Source: Tubulanus polymorphus (taxonomy: Eukaryota; Nemertea; Palaeonemertea; Tubulaniformes; Tubulanidae). Taken from it: a stretch of DNA of 60,000 nt. This document shows positions 37,216 through 49,117 of this stretch, one piece after another. Below the pieces are notes generated by a model, which was given only the letters and a program-made list of their open reading frames with translations, ran no database searches and was not told the origin of the DNA. The position numbers and the translations under genes are program-made. Within the stretch, counting starts at the first letter, position 1; every line of letters begins with the position of its first letter. The stretch lies in assembly GCF_964204645.1 (NCBI RefSeq), contig NC_134026.1, positions 19,488,650 through 19,548,649 of the forward strand, given 5' to 3'.

Positions 37216-38268
37216 AAAAGCTAGCCATTGTTATTGTCATAATATTGGCCAAATTGGCTTATTCCTTTATTGCGAGTTACTGAGAATAAACCTTGAATTT
37301 TTTCACAAAACTGTTTCAGACACTTTTGTAAGAGAGAATGGGCCAATTGGGCTGGATATGCAGTTGTTTCCTGCTGCGTGATTTTTCGAAAACGGAGACT
37401 CCATTATGAAATGGAATCCAACTCCGCTAAGATGCAATACAAACTCAATCAATCTACATGTACACTGTATCTGTATCTGTTTATACGTTTGAATAACTCC
37501 CAAAAAACGAGTAAATATTTGCTATCATTATCACTGCTTTTACGACGTGATAAATATGAAATATCATCTTACGTAGTGACGTTTTGTCCGCTTTAAACAC
37601 CATAAAAACGCGTAAATTGCGAGTGTGTTTTTGGGAAATTGACTCGTTTGTTTCAGCTAGAGAAATGAAGATTAACGTATTTCCATTATTCTCGAGTTAA
37701 CTGCATAATAATATTTATTCAGAAAGATTTAATCGATAACTACCGCTCGCGGATAGATTCAGATGATAAACAAGGGCCTGTTTATTTTTGTTTTCTCGCG
37801 CGAGATAACAAAAAAATATGGGACTGTTAATAATAAATCGTTTCATCGTGTCTCTATTCGTTTTTATCATTTTGGCCTGAATCGGCCGCCTTACAATTTA
37901 CCATTTTATCCATCCATATTTGTTCTCAGATTCAATGAATGTGCCATATTTTTACATCTTTATCCGAAAGATCGATCTTAGAGGCATGATTTGCAGATAG
38001 CAAACTGAAAATGTTGACCAAGGGTACCCAGTGTAAGGCACGCCATTTGTATTGGTGGGATAACTGGTTTTGACGTTCAAACTTTCATTACGTTAGAAGT
38101 TGAAAGACATAACACATACTTTTGGTTATTGAAACGTTACAAATGAATATGTTGGAGTTAGACTCTTGTTCTTATGGAAATTAAAGTTGTCTGATCGTGA
38201 GTATTGTTTAAACCAACAAACCCATTTGATATACTCTAAATATTAGTTTTTCATCCTTACTGATAGTT

Positions 38269-38617
38269 TATGGTGGCTGATTCGATCCATAGCGTGAAAT
38301 TCCTGATATGCAAATGAGGGCGACAGAACGCCAGAACGCCCAAACGAAAAAAAAAACGTCAAATTTTCTTTAGAAATCCGTTTTGGCGTGTCGAAACAAA
38401 GAATATTTTGTTTTCGTGCCCCCGCCAAAACGGACTTTCATTTTGAAACGAACTTTCGTTTTGGCACCCCCGCCAAAACGCCAAAACGGAATTTTCTTTG
38501 TTTTGGCGCGCCAAAACGGACTTTCAGAGACAATTTGACGTTTTTTTCCGTTTTGGCGTTCTGGCGCCCTGATTTGCATACCAGGAATTTTACGTTATGG
38601 CCGAATCAGCCACCATA
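38269..38617. mobile_element. Foldback family F, copy 1
   Basis: Inverted ends: TATGGTGGCTGATTCG at 38269 and CGAATCAGCCACCATA ending at 38617. Inward lie CCATAGCGTGAAATTCCTG and ATGCAAATGAGGGCG, mirrored on the other side. The centre is a string of TTTTGGCG/CGCCAAAA motifs. Forward and reverse ORFs through it are products of the motif array. No clear target duplication. Confidence 0.85.
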
Positions 38618-40147
38618 GATACAGACTTTTAGATTAAAAATTTCAATATTTGAGGAATTTCGGTTGAACGTTTTAAATACTCTGTGGCTTTGTTACTTTA
38701 TGCATATGTGACATATTGGTGGACCGTACCAATGATTTTTGCCCCGACGGACATCTAAGAACTTCAACAATTTCACTAGTGCAGGTTATAGCAATGACTA
38801 CGTGCCCGATCGAGGAGTAGATTGCTACTCCTCTATCGTCATTCTTTTGTGAAAATGGGACGGCCCGAGGTCGTCATTAATGATGATCAATGTTTTTTTC
38901 TGCTCCAGAATGGCAATGCGACCAAATGAGTGTACGGTTTCAACAATGTACTTTTTCAAGCGTCTGTGTCGAGAATTCTACTTCGGTATAGGTTTCATAG
39001 TTGGGGGTGTTACATTAATGTACACGTGGGAAAGAAAGAGGATCGTGCATATAACATGTATCAAATATGATACCATTGATAACGTTGGTATACGTAGATA
39101 TTTATTTGAAACACTTCGTCTGTCCGTAAGTGACGACTCAAAATAGCTGGTCAAACACTGGCATTTGACGCCAATCTATCTTGCTCGAATAAGAATAATG
39201 TTTTGAAAAAAGCATCTCCAACACTCTTGAGGATTTGTTTGAACACGCCTTTTAAGGAGGAACTTGTAGTTTGTTTTTTAATTGATTCTGTCTGGCAAAT
39301 CAATTTAGATCGTGTCGAGTAAACTCCATTATAAATGGTATACAAGATCTATACGAAACGCAAGAAAAAAAAGAATTATTGAAAAAAAGAAATATTACAT
39401 GTATATTGTAAATGGGAGAGAGTGAAATATGCCGACACGTATTCCAGGGAGCTAAAAATGTCCACCCCAAAAATCCCAAGTGATCTTTTTTCAATTGAGA
39501 TGAATATAAAACAAAGAGAATGTGTATTTTCTCGTGCAAAATGATGAATATACAATGGTGTTGTGATTGTGTATCATTCATGATCAATTTCATGGGATTC
39601 ATTGTTCAACTTCGTGGAAATATCACCAAATTCTTTCCAGCATTTCGAAAAATTACTATCGTCGAGGGGGAGATTAATTGTATATCCCAATAGTGGCTAC
39701 AGCACATGGTCGCCAACAGGACGATGGTCAACCAGTCAATATTCAATGCAGTAAATGGTCACCAACAAGTTGATGGTCAACAAAAATCGATGGTCAGAAT
39801 AATAAATGGTAGTCACTAGTCAATACAATAAATATTCTTGATCTTTGTTGCGGCGTGGTGGCCAACCAGCCATATGTACTTTCAAGCAACTTGTAGAATC
39901 GGATGATGTTCAATCATACGAAGGCAATTGATATAAACCACAACCAAGGGCCAATAAACACATTGGTCAGTGATTTTTCATCATGCTAAACGGCCGTTGT
40001 TCAAGTGCATGGTATGGCCAAGCAAATAATTCATAGTATATAAAACATAGATCATGGTATGATAAATCTTGTAAAAAGGCGAGAAATATTTCCAGTCGAA
40101 CGGCAGCAAGATTGCGATATCTAGAAACTTCATTAAATGCGCGTAAA

Positions 40148-40776
40148 TATGATGGCTGATAAGGGCCATAGCGTAAAATTCCTGGTATGTAAATGAGGGC
40201 GCCAGAACGCCAGAACGCCAAAACGAAAAAAAACGTCCAATTTTCTCTAAAAGTTCGTTTTGGCGCGCCAAAACAAAGAAAATTCCGTTTTGGCGCCCCC
40301 GCCAAAACGAACTTTCATTTTGGCGCCCCCGCCAAAACGAACTTTAAACCACGTAAAATAATTCTATATATACGAAAAATATTTTCATATATGCAAATTT
40401 ATGCGAATTACACTCAAGATCAACGCGCCAAATTTGAAAAATAATTTTACTGTGGTTGAATGCTTGTTTTGGCGGGGGCGCCAAAACGGAAATAACCGCG
40501 CCAAAACGAACTTTTCTTTGTTTTGGCGCGCCAAAACGAACTTTCAGAGAAAATTGGACGTTTTTCGTTGTTTTGGCGGGGGCGCAAAAACGAAAGTTCG
40601 TTTTGGCGGGGGCGCCAAAACGGAATTTTCTTTGTTTTGGCGCGCCAAAACGAACTTTTAGAGAAAATTGGACGTTTTTTTTCGTTTTGGCGTTCTGGCG
40701 TTCTGGCGCCCTCATTTACATACCAGGAATTTTACGCTATGGCCCTTATAAGCCACCATACTTATCAGCCACCATA
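40148..40776. mobile_element. Foldback family F, copy 2
   Basis: Inverted ends TATGATGGCTGATAAGGGCC and GGCCCTTAT...AGCCACCATA, flanked by CGTAAA at 40142-40147 and 40777-40782 (candidate 6-bp target duplication). The arms carry CCAGAACGCCAGAACGCC and repeated GTTTTGGCGCGCCAAAAC palindromes. A unique AT-rich centre lies at about 40345-40450. The right terminus has a duplicated AGCCACCATAC. Confidence 0.85.
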
Positions 40777-40949
40777 CGTAAACGCATTTTTGAATGTGTC
40801 AATGAATTCGAATATTGTATCTGGCAGTTTGGTTCAATCGCACGACTGTTGATGAAATTGACAATAAAGGAACGGCAGCTTGCTATGCGTTTCAGAAATG
40901 TTCGTTAAAATACCCTGGGATGACACCCGCAATCGAACTTTTTCTTTAG

Positions 40950-41005
40950 TAGCACCAGTTCTTACAAACCCACCACACCTGCCGGGAACGAAACGGGGGA
41001 GTAAA
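40950..41005 (+). repeat. Dispersed short repeat B, fragment
   Basis: TTACAAACCCACCACACCTG followed by CCGGGAACGAAACGGGGG matches the core of the 6885-7030 repeat; the AT-rich half is missing. Confidence 0.45.
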
Positions 41006-42424
41006 TCGAAGCGTATAAGACCAACAATAGCCATATTCAAATTAGGTCGAACGATGGGTACGGCTCACAGCAACAACAACAACTTACCAATAGATTTTTA
41101 ATTACTAGAGATTGAAGACGAATGTCATTTTTTTGTATGTGTCCCTTTTATAACAGAGTAAGACGTGAATACTATTTCTATTCGTCGCCACCAAATCCAA
41201 ACGCAGTTTCTAACTTCACCAAAAACCCAAATTACTCGAAAAAAGTTTGAGAGCGTTTATGTTTCGGCCCTGCTGATAATTGTAGTCGAAGATTCGATCG
41301 AATTAAGAAATTTGGTTTCGAAACTGATTCAGTGGGTGATAGGCCTATTTTAACATTTCCTATTCGTGGAGATTCAACATGTACATTTAAATTCACACGA
41401 ACACACCTTAACGATATCATTAAAATCTTCGCACTACTGATTTCCAGTAGTAGAATGAAGAAAAAAGCGGTAGTTATCGGTAAACTTGACGGCATTGATT
41501 GTTGTCTGTCAGTAGATGTCGATTGGTGCACACAATTTTTCGTCTTTGCTATTTTTTTCGTCCATAAGAACTCGTTTCGGGTCGGTAGGGGATGATCGGT
41601 GCTATTGCGTCCATTATTGACCATCAAGTGCAGAGCTTTTTAAGCGATAACTGGAGTGTGAACAGTAACAGTTCACTGCCAATGAACAGATACAGGCCAT
41701 TACATCTGTGTCATTTGTTGTTGATATGTAAACAAAACAAAATGCATCGTTTGTTCATTGTTTCGTGCATTAGTGGTTTTTATATGGTTGAATTGACAAA
41801 TATCCTCCATAACGGCGCCCTTTTCATGACAATGATGGAAAGTGGCATCTGTGAATAGATCTCCGCTGCGTATCACAATACAATACGGGTGTTTAACGCT
41901 TAAGTGGGGTCCATTTTGACTAGAACCACGTGTCATGTGAGTGCAAGTATATATGTAGAAATTATGCACACTGAACTAACTGTGAACTGGATCTAAGTTT
42001 GAATCATGATGAACATCGTATCATAACCGTAAGTCATCTACTTTATTACCACATGTGCTAAAAATGTAATCTGAATATTTGAATAATCATTCGCGTTACC
42101 AATATCTAAAACTTAATAGTTTCATCGATAATTTTTCAAAGGAAAATAAAAATTCAGCTACGCACTTCCATAACACGAAAACCGTATAGGTTTGATTCAC
42201 CCGTGTCGCTTTTCAAGAATAAGTTCAGTCGAAACTTATAGAAAGGATACATCATAAGAATAAGCTCACTTAAGCGCGGGATTTGAATTGAAGGAAAATT
42301 TGCAAAATACATACGAACAAATACGTGCTAGTCGGATTATGAATGTTTAAATTGTGATACATCATTTTTGAAGATTATACTTATTTCGTATACTACGTCC
42401 GTTTTTCAATACAACCCGCAACAG

Positions 42425-43419
42425 GTGCGACCGGCATTTTCCACGAGTAATTCCAATTCAGCCGGTTTAATTGAATTGAATGCCCCGTGTGAGTACGTTT
42501 TAATATGTCGTTATAGCGCCGATCGGAATACTAACTGCCCTTTAATAAGCGGACGGATAAGACACCTGTGCACCGTTTCGAACGAAATCCGACGTGAAAA
42601 ATAAATTCACAGTGCGTAAATAGGAATTGGTGGAATTGTACCCAGAGAAGTTTGCAAGCTAGTTTCTGTTTGTATTCTATGTATGAACGATCAAATGAAT
42701 CGTTCATACATCTTGACAGACACACTTACTAGTTGGTTAAAACTAATCGAATCAATCGACTGTCACGATTCCAGCAGGTGTGGCGCGTTTGTAAGGGATG
42801 CCAAATCAAACGAAATCTGTATACCTATCAAATAAACAACTGAATAAATCCCTATCTTTAAGATAGAAAACTAATCGAATCAAAAGTTTTGCTGAAAGCA
42901 TTAAATAAAGATATTATTTTTATTGTTACAATTATGAATTTGGGGATATAGTGCATATTTCTTTCTAGCATTTTTACCTCTGGTATTTCTACACCGGCAT
43001 TTTTCCTCTGGCATTTCTACCTAAGGCATTTTCACCACTGGCATCGTTACCGCGTACCATCAACTGCACTGTAATCATAGAATTCGCCTAAATCTGTGAG
43101 GCGTTTTTGAATGCCTGTCGTGTTTTCAATTTCAGTCGAATGCACTTTCTCTTTGTTGTCACAACGCTCACTTCAAGCAGCTCTATTTATCTGTCGAAAC
43201 AGCGGTGGGATGATTCTCTTCTGCCGTCTCTTTTTAGAATCCCCCCGCTTCAATTCCCATTCGAAAAAACACTCGACGGTTCACATTTGTCGATACATTA
43301 AACGTGATACCGACGATGGAAATCCCATCAACGGGCTTCTCCGTCGCATTAATTTCGAATTTCCCCGTTTGTATTCGTTAGAGAGAATGTTCAAAAAGAA
43401 AAGCGTCATAATTAGATAG
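42425..43419 (+). CDS. Possible 3' two-exon gene fragment, unrecognised
   Basis: Exon 42425-42488 has acceptor CCGCAACAG and donor GTGAGTACG. It reads VRPAFSTSNSNSAG... and ends in phase 1. Exon 43136-43419 has acceptor TTTTCAATTTCAG and opens in the matching phase, reading FECTFSLLSQRSLQ... for 93 codons to a TAG. An AATAAA lies about 40 bases later. The second exon is rich in Arg/Lys and has no recognisable motif. The intron contains a diverged dispersed repeat. No upstream exon or start was found, so this could be a gene fragment, pseudogene or chance pairing. Confidence 0.25.
42679..42711. repeat. 13-bp perfect hairpin, 7-nt loop
   Basis: ATGTATGAACGAT, loop CAAATGA, then the exact reverse complement. 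No link to a neighbouring element was found. Confidence 0.7.
42760..42866 (-). repeat. Dispersed short repeat B, diverged copy
   Basis: CCAGCAGGTGTGGCGCGTTT, GTAAGGGATGCCAAATCAAA and AATAAATCCCTATCTTTAAG follow the order of the reverse complement of the 6885-7030 repeat. Confidence 0.45.
42967..43050. repeat. Decayed ~15-bp tandem array
   Basis: About six units of GCATTTTTACCTCTG and variants (GGCATTTCTACC, GGCATTTTCACCACTG) run head to tail. Confidence 0.6.
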
Positions 43420-45977
43420 AAATATTGATCGCGAATCTAAAATGCCACGCGGAAGAAATAAATTGAATATGAGAATTTGATAGACAGAATCGACAGTGAA
43501 AAGAGCGAAATGATATGATTCGTTATAAGAAGAAACTTGGTAATATGTGTTCAGCATTGTTAGTTTAGTTAATAGTTTAGTTACTATTTTATTCATCTGT
43601 ATGATCATTACTATCTGTGCAACTCATATCATCATTCATCTCCACTATCATAATTTCTACTTTTATAATCATTACCTAATTGATCATCTTTACTATTCTA
43701 TTGATTATTAAAATTACTGAAAATTCTTTCGGGGTCGTCCCCGTGAATACTCACGTGCTTCTATAAACATATACATTCGTTCGAAAATTCATAAGAATAA
43801 AGAAAGAAAATGCGTTACAAATTCACGATTAATTGGCCTACACGAGGGGCTTGTTGTTTTAGTGCTTCCGTAAAAACCACCGTCGAGAATAAATCAAGAT
43901 GATCCAGTACGTAGCATAGTATAGTCCCTATTGGCACATTCTTGAAGATTTGCGATACTTTTTCGTTACTGTTGTCCGATGTGGATGAGAGTAGGATCTG
44001 GACGAGTGTATAGGTCTATTTTCTTGACTGTAGTCCTGGACCTTCACCGGACACCGGTGTATTTGGGCCATCCTGCCCGAAAGAAAATCGCCGATCAGTA
44101 TTTCTGGACGCTCAAGTTTCATCATGAGAAAACGCATTCTTTTTCACTATTTGTCGTACTATTTCGAACAATACGTACAACACAGCTGTCACCTTCGGGC
44201 CTTTTCTTTCGTGATTATTTCTGCTTTTTACAAAATTTCCTTTTCAACAATTAGATGCCGTTCTTTCTTTCGGGTTTAACTTATTAAAAGCAACCATCGT
44301 TAGCCTGAACGATTGCCTTTTCGATTATCTCCGATTTATAAGCAATGTTTTATGATTCAGGAATGGTTTCACGGAAAGTCGTCTATTCTTGGTCGCTGCA
44401 ATTCTTTCCCTATTTACCCATCGTTTAATCGTATTAACGGCAATCAGACACGTTAGATAGTCAACAGCTGCGGTGTATACAATACATCGCATTTGTAAAT
44501 ATAAGAACCCCGGTGCGGAGCCTATCAGTTGTAGTATCTGCCACTGGCGATATACGATATCGTCTCGAGGAAGATGTCCGACCACGGGGAGAGTGGGCGC
44601 ATGCATTTCGATGTGAGGTCTCCAAATTCGGAGATGTAGTCGAATGATTTCCCGATTACAGAATAATGCGAGGTAGGTTTTTTCGTTTACAAATAGTCTC
44701 TCTCTCTCTAGTCGCGTTGCGACGTTCGTTTTCTAATTTGTTTCCGAGCTATGCTGATCAGTCCGTGTAACTAATTCCACGCGCAGAGACGCCAGCAGAC
44801 GTGGAATTCGGGAGCAGACGATCTTGTATCTATATATCACAAATTTTTATGCATCAAAAGATAGATTAATTCAAATGCAATCTCGGGTTTATATAACTGC
44901 CATTGCTTACGTAAGGAATCGTGTTAGCTTAAGTTTTGTAAATTACGTTAGGATCTAATAATCGTATGGATTTGATGCTTGACAACAATTTTTTTGCAAT
45001 AGGGTATTTTCGTTTAAAAAACGCTTAATGCAGCGTAGTTTATAATGTCAGTTTCGATGTATTATTAGTTCAAGAAGTAGCACTATCAAATGAGGAATTT
45101 CCAAGATTTTATAAAATCATATTCTGTGATAAATTCTGTCGTATAAATTTCTTTAAAATCGATTAGAACTAAATAAAAATCAATTAGAATTAATTAGATT
45201 CGTGGGACATCTTCAAGTACAATTCAAGGTTTTAGTAGGTCGATAGGATATTTCGATGATCATCAAAGATTAGTGTAAAATGAAATTGAGCAATACTAAA
45301 TTTTGAAATGAAACGCGAAGGTTAACGCTGCTGGTAAAAGATTGCCTCCTCCATGAAGATGATTTTTGGAACAATAAAGCTTGCGGTGGTAGAAATCACA
45401 ATCCGCTTTGAATATGTAGAAAATCTACTATACAGGTCCAGTTAACATGGAGACGAACATCCATCCGCTTTGTCGGTGTATAAGATTGCTCAGACGAAAT
45501 TGAAATAGTTCAAGTGTTTTGAAAACGCCAGTTTAGTTTTAGACTAGCGTTGATGAGGTAATTACAACCATTATGATGATTGATAAGCGGCAACCATAAC
45601 CAAAAACATGGCAACCATAAACACTAATTCAGACATAATCGGTAGCGTTTGACTTATGTAGCGGTGCTTGGAGTAATCTTTAAAGATGTTCTACTTTTAT
45701 ACAGCTTAGGTTAACTGCGATAATCATCTGATGCCCTTTGTTCTGATTAAGTTATATATAAAGTCACCACATCGAAACGTCTAACGCATCGAAATAGGAT
45801 TATCACTTCTATCTATCATTATTTGAACGTTTCAAAAATTTGATTTATGTTAAAAGAGAATATTACGTAGAAGAAACGAAATTGTATTTAGATGGTCTAC
45901 GACGTGTTCGATTTAGTTGAGTCTCGCTCGCAGTGTTCTTAAAATTCCGGTCATGGCATATGTAGCCTTCCTAGAAT

Positions 45978-46768
45978 CCGACTAGCAAAAGCGTTCATCG
46001 ACGGTGTGAAGGTAACTGTAGACAACTTGTTGCAAAGCAGTTTTCAGCATCCGAGAGAAACTGACCGCATGCAAATCAGTTACTGGAATCTGCCAATGTA
46101 CACTAGCTCGCGACTGATGATCTATCTCCTGCGGACAGTTCGCTCCTTTTCGGCAATGGTTGTAGGACTAATCAGATCCATACATCCTAGACTCAGAATC
46201 TGGTAATATCACCAGCTATGTTTGTCATCCATTATCAGCAACACATGGTGCAAATTTCTGTCACTGAAACAAAGCAAAATGATACATGACATTATGGAGA
46301 ACTCTAGATCTCGGCACGAAACCCTACCACGCTAGCCCGAGAGCGCAGCTACATGCGCAGCTTAGATGATGCCATTTTTAGCCAATCAGAAATCCGGTTT
46401 TATATTAGCCGCAAGGTTTTCCATTTATAGTTTATCCGTAAAATTTGCCTCATTTTCGATTATACAACGGACAATCTGATTGGTGCCGCGAGTGCGCAAC
46501 GGATGCGCAAACCTGCGCATCCGTTCTTGTGTGACAGGGTTTCGTACTGTGGCTGAATCTAGCGATGCTATCAGGTTCGAATCCCTGCCGGGGAGGGTGT
46601 CTAGATTTTTGCTTAATACAATATCCCGTTAACGGACGCACGGTAGATCTCGAGACTGGCATGCTACACGCAGTTGCCACAACTGCCTCTTTCTCGCCAG
46701 ACTCGCCTCACTCGCTACTGATGTGATTAGTTGTTCGCCCGATGTACGCTTAGCATTCGATATTAAGA
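45978..46768. mobile_element. MITE family C, decayed copy split by another element
   Basis: The left part (GACTAGCAAAAGCGTTCATC, GTAGACAACTTGTTGC, CAGCAACACATGG, ACTGAAACAAAGC) and the right part (CACGCAGTTGCC, ACTCGCTACTGATGTG, CGATGTACGCTTAGC) follow the order of the 36047-36509 element. They are separated by about 340 bases belonging to the tRNA-like foldback family. Confidence 0.6.
46314..46643 (+). mobile_element. tRNA-like foldback element, copy 2
   Basis: The left part GCACGAAACCCTACCACGCT is inverted relative to GACAGGGTTTCGTACTGTGG on the right. The right arm has CTGAATCTAGCGATGC and the exact B box GGTTCGAATCC, then CTGCCGGGGAGGG. The flanks TAGATCTCG (46305-46313 and 46644-46652) are a perfect 9-bp duplication. 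The interior (TGCGCAGCTTAGATGATGCC, AGCCAATCAGAAATC) matches the other copies. Confidence 0.7.
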
Positions 46769-48236
46769 TGTATTCGCCGTCTGTTAAGCTGCGATGTATC
46801 AATTCGGTTCAAACATTGAATCAAAGCAAACGAAATAATCGGAATTTTGAATAAGTAGTAATAGGCCCGTCCCGAGCGTTCGACGACTTCTAATCTTAGT
46901 CTGCACAAGTTTTTGCAATGGCGTTCCGGGAATGTCGATGATGGTTAAGTCCATCGAACGGTTCAACGAAACCGCCATCCAGGCAGCTTTACGGCGAACA
47001 TGACGTTGAATATAAAAACTCTCATAAAACGACTTTCTTGTTCGGGGAAAATCACTGCTGATAGTGTGTAGACACTGGACGGAATCAAGCGTGGATACAG
47101 GGGGTTCGAAACTATCTCTTTTCTGTCGAGTGCCCTTTGCAAAGTGACTTTGAAAAATCCGGTTTCTAGCAAACCAAAAAGTAGAAAAGGGCACATTTTA
47201 ACTAGACGAGGCAAACAATTTTTAAACAAAATGGGCACATTCAGTCAGGATTCATCAATTTGAAAAAAACAAGAAAGGGCACCTGTAGTGGTCTTTATCA
47301 ATCCCAAAAATCGAAAAAGGCAAATTGAATACAGAGTTACTAGTCAAAGACTATACGCTGCTTTAGTCAAATGCAGAAGCATCCATTGACCAAACGTATA
47401 ATGTTAATACCATAACGACAAAGATTGTTCGAAGAAATGATAAGTTATGACGGGAAAGGATTCCGAACTTTACATCACTATGCCTTAAAGAGGTCATGCA
47501 GCCGTGTTCTTTTTTTCACGTGGGATCCCATTACGGTGAGCAAACACACTTAATGATAGACACGATGTTTCTAAAACCCCGTTTGTTGCAACGTTGAGCG
47601 GCATGTTACCAGACAAACCGTGATGTATGTACGTGAGTCAAATAATCGTTAGCCTTTGTGGCTGGTGGAAAGAAAACTACGGAAAACCACGCCGATCGTC
47701 GATACAAAATGGTGGCTAGCTTGCAAATGTCCCGTTGTTAATTGGCTGTTTGGGATGGCAATGATGGTATATACGCGTCAACGCCCTTCGATTCGTGCTA
47801 ACTGACTAAAATCTAGTGTCGGCAATGAAAAGAAAAGCGGAATGTAAATTGATATCGACAGCGAATCCTGGCACTTTGAATGGATGTAGTCCTACATAAT
47901 TTGAATTGCTAAATAACTGTTCTATTCAGAACCTCTCAAAATGACTATAAATACAAATCTAAAAAAAATGCGTACATGATAAAACGCATGAGGAAAGTCA
48001 ATAGATTCCATCTTCACAGACCTGATATCTAGCAGCATATACGCTATTTAGCGGTTTCCTATATTGTTATTCAATATTCTAATTAATGCAATTACTGAAA
48101 ATATAAGTATTGAATTTGGCGTATTGTCGCAGTCTGAGAGTATACAACCAAACGATAGATGCGATAGTACTTAATATCCACGTTGGCGGATAATCATACG
48201 ATGATAGGTGATAGATATTTTAGAGCGGAGACTCGC

Positions 48237-48486
48237 CGCTGGAAAAAATAACCCTGCCACACCAGACCGAATTCGCAGACACGCGCAGCTTAGTGCTGTG
48301 ATAATTAGCCAATCAGATATCTCGTTTTATTCAAGCCCGCGGATTTCCCATTTATATTTCTTCCGTGAAATTTACTGCAATAAACCTGCGCATGTACCTG
48401 CGCAACCGGTCTAGTGTGGCAGGGTTTAGTGCCGTGGCTGAGTCTAGCGATGCCATCCGGTTCGAATCTCTGCCGAGCGAGGATGA
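48237..48486 (+). mobile_element. tRNA-like foldback element, copy 3
   Basis: Left: AACCCTGCCACACCAGACCG. Interior: GCGCAGCTTAGTGCTG, AGCCAATCAGATATC and CCCATTTATATTTCTTCCG. Right: GGTCTAGTGTGGCAGGGTTT, GTGGCTGAGTCTAGCGATGC, GGTTCGAATCTCTGCCGAG. The outer left arm is eroded and no target duplication is clear. Confidence 0.65.
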
Positions 48487-49012
48487 TATCGCGGCAAAGT
48501 TCGGATGAACGAGTTGATGTGAGCTTGTCATTTGTAGACCGACTTTGCTCATGATGTTTTTCGCTATTTCAAATTCTACGGCATGAAAGATTTTACTTTG
48601 TGACGAAATGAAATGTGACAGCACCCGGAACAAAACAAAGATGATTGCTAAACGATACACATTTTGAGTAGCCTTTCGGTAAAAAAGCTCCGATCGCAAA
48701 GTGATGACGTTCTAGGTTGATCGTGCGGTGGATATCCGCAGCTTAAACGATGTCGGTCCTAATAGAATTTTTCATCCGCATATTCTCGATATGATGGGAG
48801 GGTTTTGTCGATGCGAAATAGCATGGCAACCTAAGTATGTATATTCTTAGTCGAATAAATAATCCATGTATTGGCAACATAGAAAGTTAGTTAGGCCTTT
48901 CTGTCTAGAAAAACCATATCCATAGATCGAAAAAACCAAACGTATTGTACGATCAGTAAGGCGTGTCATCGTGAGACTTTTGTATAGAAACAACCATCCT
49001 TTTATCCTGAAA

Positions 49013-49117
49013 TAGGGATTGACCCTGTTACTTATTTGGTTGGTAAATTTCGTTTGATTTTTTTTTTTTTGATTGAGTGTCCCTTACAGACCCACCTCAC
49101 TTAGGAGGTTTGATTTT
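49013..49117 (+). repeat. Dispersed short repeat B, copy
   Basis: GAAATAGGGATTGACCC, GGTTGGTAAATTTCGTTTGA, a T run and GATTGAGTGTCCCTTACAGA, then CCCACCTCACTTAGG. It is close to the 6885-7030 copy. Confidence 0.6.

Larger units (their letters stand above)
28079..42424. other. Long gene-poor region
   Basis: About 14 kb without a convincing coding exon. It holds the upstream region of the Gln-rich gene, several dispersed repeats (29.6, 30.0-30.3, 33.2-33.9, 35.7-37.2 and 38.3-40.8 kb), a GGCAGA satellite at 34.1 kb and a candidate regulatory stretch at 30.9-31.3 kb. I see nothing particular at 31.4-33.1 and 34.3-35.6 kb. Confidence 0.4.

Noticed and set aside
40344-40908. ORFs with AKTNF/FGAPKR-type repeats on both strands
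   Set aside because: They translate the palindromic CGCCAAAACG array of a foldback transposon; the same peptides appear on both strands because the array is inverted.
44325-44606. 93-codon minus-strand ORF
   Set aside because: No recognisable family, no matching exon or start context that would distinguish it from chance.
46540-46595. tRNA gene call on the B-box-containing sequence
   Set aside because: Only the D/T-loop half is tRNA-like, no acceptor stem closes, and it recurs as an arm of an inverted-repeat element.
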